From positions 1-7,481 of the forward strand of contig JAUWDF010000027.1 in the NCBI GenBank assembly GCA_030608925.1: DNA of 7,481 bases, read 5' to 3'. Of the stretch, positions 6,225 to 7,481 are shown one piece after another. Each line of letters opens with the position of its first letter. Positions within the stretch are counted from its first letter, which is position 1. The notes below the pieces were generated by a model. The model saw only the letters and a list, made by a program, of their open reading frames with translations. It was not told the DNA's origin and searched no databases. The DNA is from Candidatus Bathyarchaeota archaeon. Lineage in GTDB: Archaea > Thermoproteota > Bathyarchaeia > Bathyarchaeales > SOJC01. The translations under genes were made by a program, and so were the position numbers.

Positions 6225-6232
6225 TTATAAAT
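6225..6232 (+). promoter_or_regulatory. TATA box of ftr
   Basis: TTATAAAT, preceded by purine-rich GAAGA that could serve as the BRE, is a good archaeal core promoter. Transcription would begin near 6253, leaving about 40 bases of leader. GGAG at 6283-6286 stands 8 bases before the ATG at 6295. Confidence 0.6.
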
Positions 6233-6294
6233 GCTGAGCAATGGAACTATACTCAACTGGAAACAGAATTCCTGAAAGGATTGGAGATTGAAAG

Positions 6295-7191
6295 ATGGAG
6301 TTTAAGGTTAACGGAGTTTCAGTTGTAGACACTTTTTGTGAGACTTTTACAGTGCGTATTGCGAGGCTGCTTGTAACTTCTGTGAATAGAAAATGGGCTT
6401 TAGAATCAGCCTTGGAAGCCAAGGGCTTAGGCAGATCTGCAACTATTCCGCCTTCCGAAGCCTCGATTGAGACTGAAGCTAAACCTGAAGAAACCCCAGA
6501 CGGTAGACCTGGTTTCATTATTCAATTCCTCGACAGGAAACCAGAGCGTCTGAAGGAATGGCTAATAATAAGAGTCCGGAAGGGAGTTATGCCATACCCG
6601 AAAACCAACGTATTTGATATCTTGCCACGGGAACTGGCTGAAGACTTCGTGGATATTGAAGGCACTATGATACAGACCTTCGGAGATGGATTTGAAGAGA
6701 AGGTCACGGTTTTTGGCAAGGAAGTTTTCAAGATACCTAGAATGGATGGTTACTTTCATGTTGAGAGGCGATTTGGAATTACCAAAGGCGTAGCTGGGGG
6801 CATGTTCCTCATCTTTGCCAATTCTGATGAAGCAGCTTTGAGAGCCGCGGAGATGGCACTTGAGGGAGCCAATACAGTCCCACATATAGTCAGTAAGTTT
6901 GCGGCGTCTGGAACTAAAGTTGGAGGGAAAACTTACAAGGATGCCATAGCGACAACCAACGATGCATACTGCCCAAGCTTATCACAAAACCAAGGAAGCC
7001 AGATCCCAAAAGGTGTAAAGTGCGTTTACGAAGTAATCGTGAGTGGGCTAACCCTCGAGAGTGTGAGCAAGGCATTGAAAGTTGGAATAGAAAACGCTAC
7101 CCAGATTCCTGGAGTGTCAAGCATAACTTCAGCTAATTATGGTGGAAGGCTAGGTGGAGGGAAAATTCTCCTCCAGAGCCTATTTAAATGA
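6295..7191 (+). CDS. ftr: Formylmethanofuran--tetrahydromethanopterin N-formyltransferase
   Basis: This cytosolic enzyme moves the formyl group between formylmethanofuran and N5 of tetrahydromethanopterin, the second step of CO2 reduction in methanogenesis and in the archaeal methyl branch of the Wood-Ljungdahl pathway; it also works in reverse in C1 oxidation. The protein has 298 aa, the family length. Strong motifs run along the whole chain: VNGVSVVDTFCETF at the start (5-18), RKWALESALEA (32-42), PSEASIE and ETPDGRPG (66-73), KIPRMDG (146-152), GVAGGMFLIF (165-174), NDAYCPS (222-228), VYEVIVSGL (244-252) with the Glu of the active-site region, and ANYGGRLGGGK (280-290) near the end. The start is supported by GGAG 8 bases upstream and by the normal N-terminus. 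It is divergent from the glutamine-synthetase-like operon and shares its control region. No other C1-pathway gene is visible here. Confidence 0.96.
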   Translation: MEFKVNGVSVVDTFCETFTVRIARLLVTSVNRKWALESALEAKGLGRSATIPPSEASIETEAKPEETPDGRPGFIIQFLDRKPERLKEWLIIRVRKGVMPYPKTNVFDILPRELAEDFVDIEGTMIQTFGDGFEEKVTVFGKEVFKIPRMDGYFHVERRFGITKGVAGGMFLIFANSDEAALRAAEMALEGANTVPHIVSKFAASGTKVGGKTYKDAIATTNDAYCPSLSQNQGSQIPKGVKCVYEVIVSGLTLESVSKALKVGIENATQIPGVSSITSANYGGRLGGGKILLQSLFK

Positions 7192-7264
7192 TAACCGCGT
7201 ACACATTCAGCAAATTCTTTAGCTTTTGTGACAGTGGTTCTGGCGTAAGCGTAGGGCTATGAGT

Positions 7265-7285
7265 ATTTTTGAAAAAATTTTTGAA
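7265..7285 (+). repeat. A/T-rich direct repeat with two T5 runs in the ftr to Nudix spacer
   Basis: ATTTTTGAA occurs at 7265-7273 and again at 7277-7285, 12 bases apart. The T5 runs (7266-7270 and 7278-7282) could end the ftr transcript, and the same A/T-rich block could hold the promoter of the Nudix gene 33 bases downstream; no clear TATA consensus is visible. The remainder of the 126-base spacer shows nothing I can name. Confidence 0.3.
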
Positions 7286-7317
7286 TAAGTTAGACAGTAT
7301 GGGCTTGGGGAATACTT

Positions 7318-7481
7318 ATGCCCAGAGAAAAGTCCTGTGGGACCGTGGTTTTCAAAGAAAATGCAGATCGAGAGTATCTCTTGCTGCATTATGAGTCGGG
7401 TCATTGGGATTTTGTGAAGGGCAACGTTGAAATTAGTGAGAGTGAAAAAGAAACAGTCTTGAGAGAGCTTCAAGAAGAAAC
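7318..7481 (+). CDS. Nudix hydrolase, N-terminal part (Ap4A hydrolase-like), cut by window end
   Basis: Nudix hydrolases split nucleoside diphosphates linked to another group, using Mg2+ held by the Nudix box. About 54 codons are visible. The chain begins MPREKSCGTVVF, a typical first strand, followed by YLLLHYESGHWDFVKG and the box G-NVEIS-E-SEKETVL-REL-Q-EE-T, which matches G-x5-E-x7-R-E-U-x-E-E; the window ends just before the final G-U. The HWDF-KG lead-in resembles diadenosine tetraphosphatases (bis(5'-nucleosyl)-tetraphosphatase, NUDT2/MutT type). ATG 7318 follows GGGG at 7307-7310 with 7 bases between. The earlier ATG at 7299 is in another frame. Substrate remains uncertain. Confidence 0.88.
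   Translation, partial: MPREKSCGTVVFKENADREYLLLHYESGHWDFVKGNVEISESEKETVLRELQEE

Noticed and set aside
7152..7176. Terminator hairpin GGAGG/CCTCC at the end of ftr
   Set aside because: It lies within codons for the conserved C-terminal GGGKILLQ, has only five pairs and is followed by no T-run.
7219..7473. Minus-strand 84-residue reading frame at the window end
   Set aside because: It runs antisense to the Nudix gene, whose Nudix box is unmistakable.

Overview
The window looks like a chromosomal piece of an archaeon, probably an uncultured one. It carries both subunits of an aconitase-X-type mevalonate 5-phosphate dehydratase, an enzyme of the archaeal mevalonate route. It also carries formylmethanofuran:tetrahydromethanopterin formyltransferase (Ftr), an enzyme of the archaeal C1 pathway. 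Promoters look like archaeal TATA boxes, genes are tightly packed, and there is no sign of phage, transposon, CRISPR or RNA genes. I cannot place the lineage from sequence alone; a methanogen-related, Bathyarchaeia-like or Asgard-like archaeon would all fit.

Layout. Positions 1-2151 (+ strand) hold a run of three genes: the 3' part of the dehydratase large subunit, its small subunit (overlapping by 7 bases), and a malate/lactate dehydrogenase family protein starting at a TTG codon. The large subunit is interrupted by an apparent single-base deletion at 528-530. Positions 2216-6087 (- strand) hold a three-gene operon, in transcription order: a glutamine-synthetase-family ligase, an imidazolonepropionase-like amidohydrolase and a class I aminotransferase. 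Divergent from it, at 6295-7191 (+), is ftr. The 207-base gap between the two divergent units contains a TATA-like element facing each way and a perfect 7+1+7 palindrome between them. The window ends inside a Nudix hydrolase gene (7318 onward, +).

How the genes may work together. The minus-strand operon is centred on glutamate chemistry. A true HutI makes formiminoglutamate, glutamine synthetases ligate glutamate, and class I aminotransferases use the glutamate/2-oxoglutarate pair. However, the amidohydrolase lacks several residues of authentic HutI, and the ligase has lost a conserved substrate-contact Asn and gained an insert beside its active site. The operon may therefore run a different amide or imide pathway. 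The shared control region with ftr suggests, as inference only, a link to one-carbon flow.

The most interesting points are this atypical operon, the dehydrogenase whose specificity arginine is replaced by alanine, the frameshift in the dehydratase large subunit, and the palindrome in the divergent promoter region. All residue equivalences come from remembered family consensus sequences, not from alignments run here.
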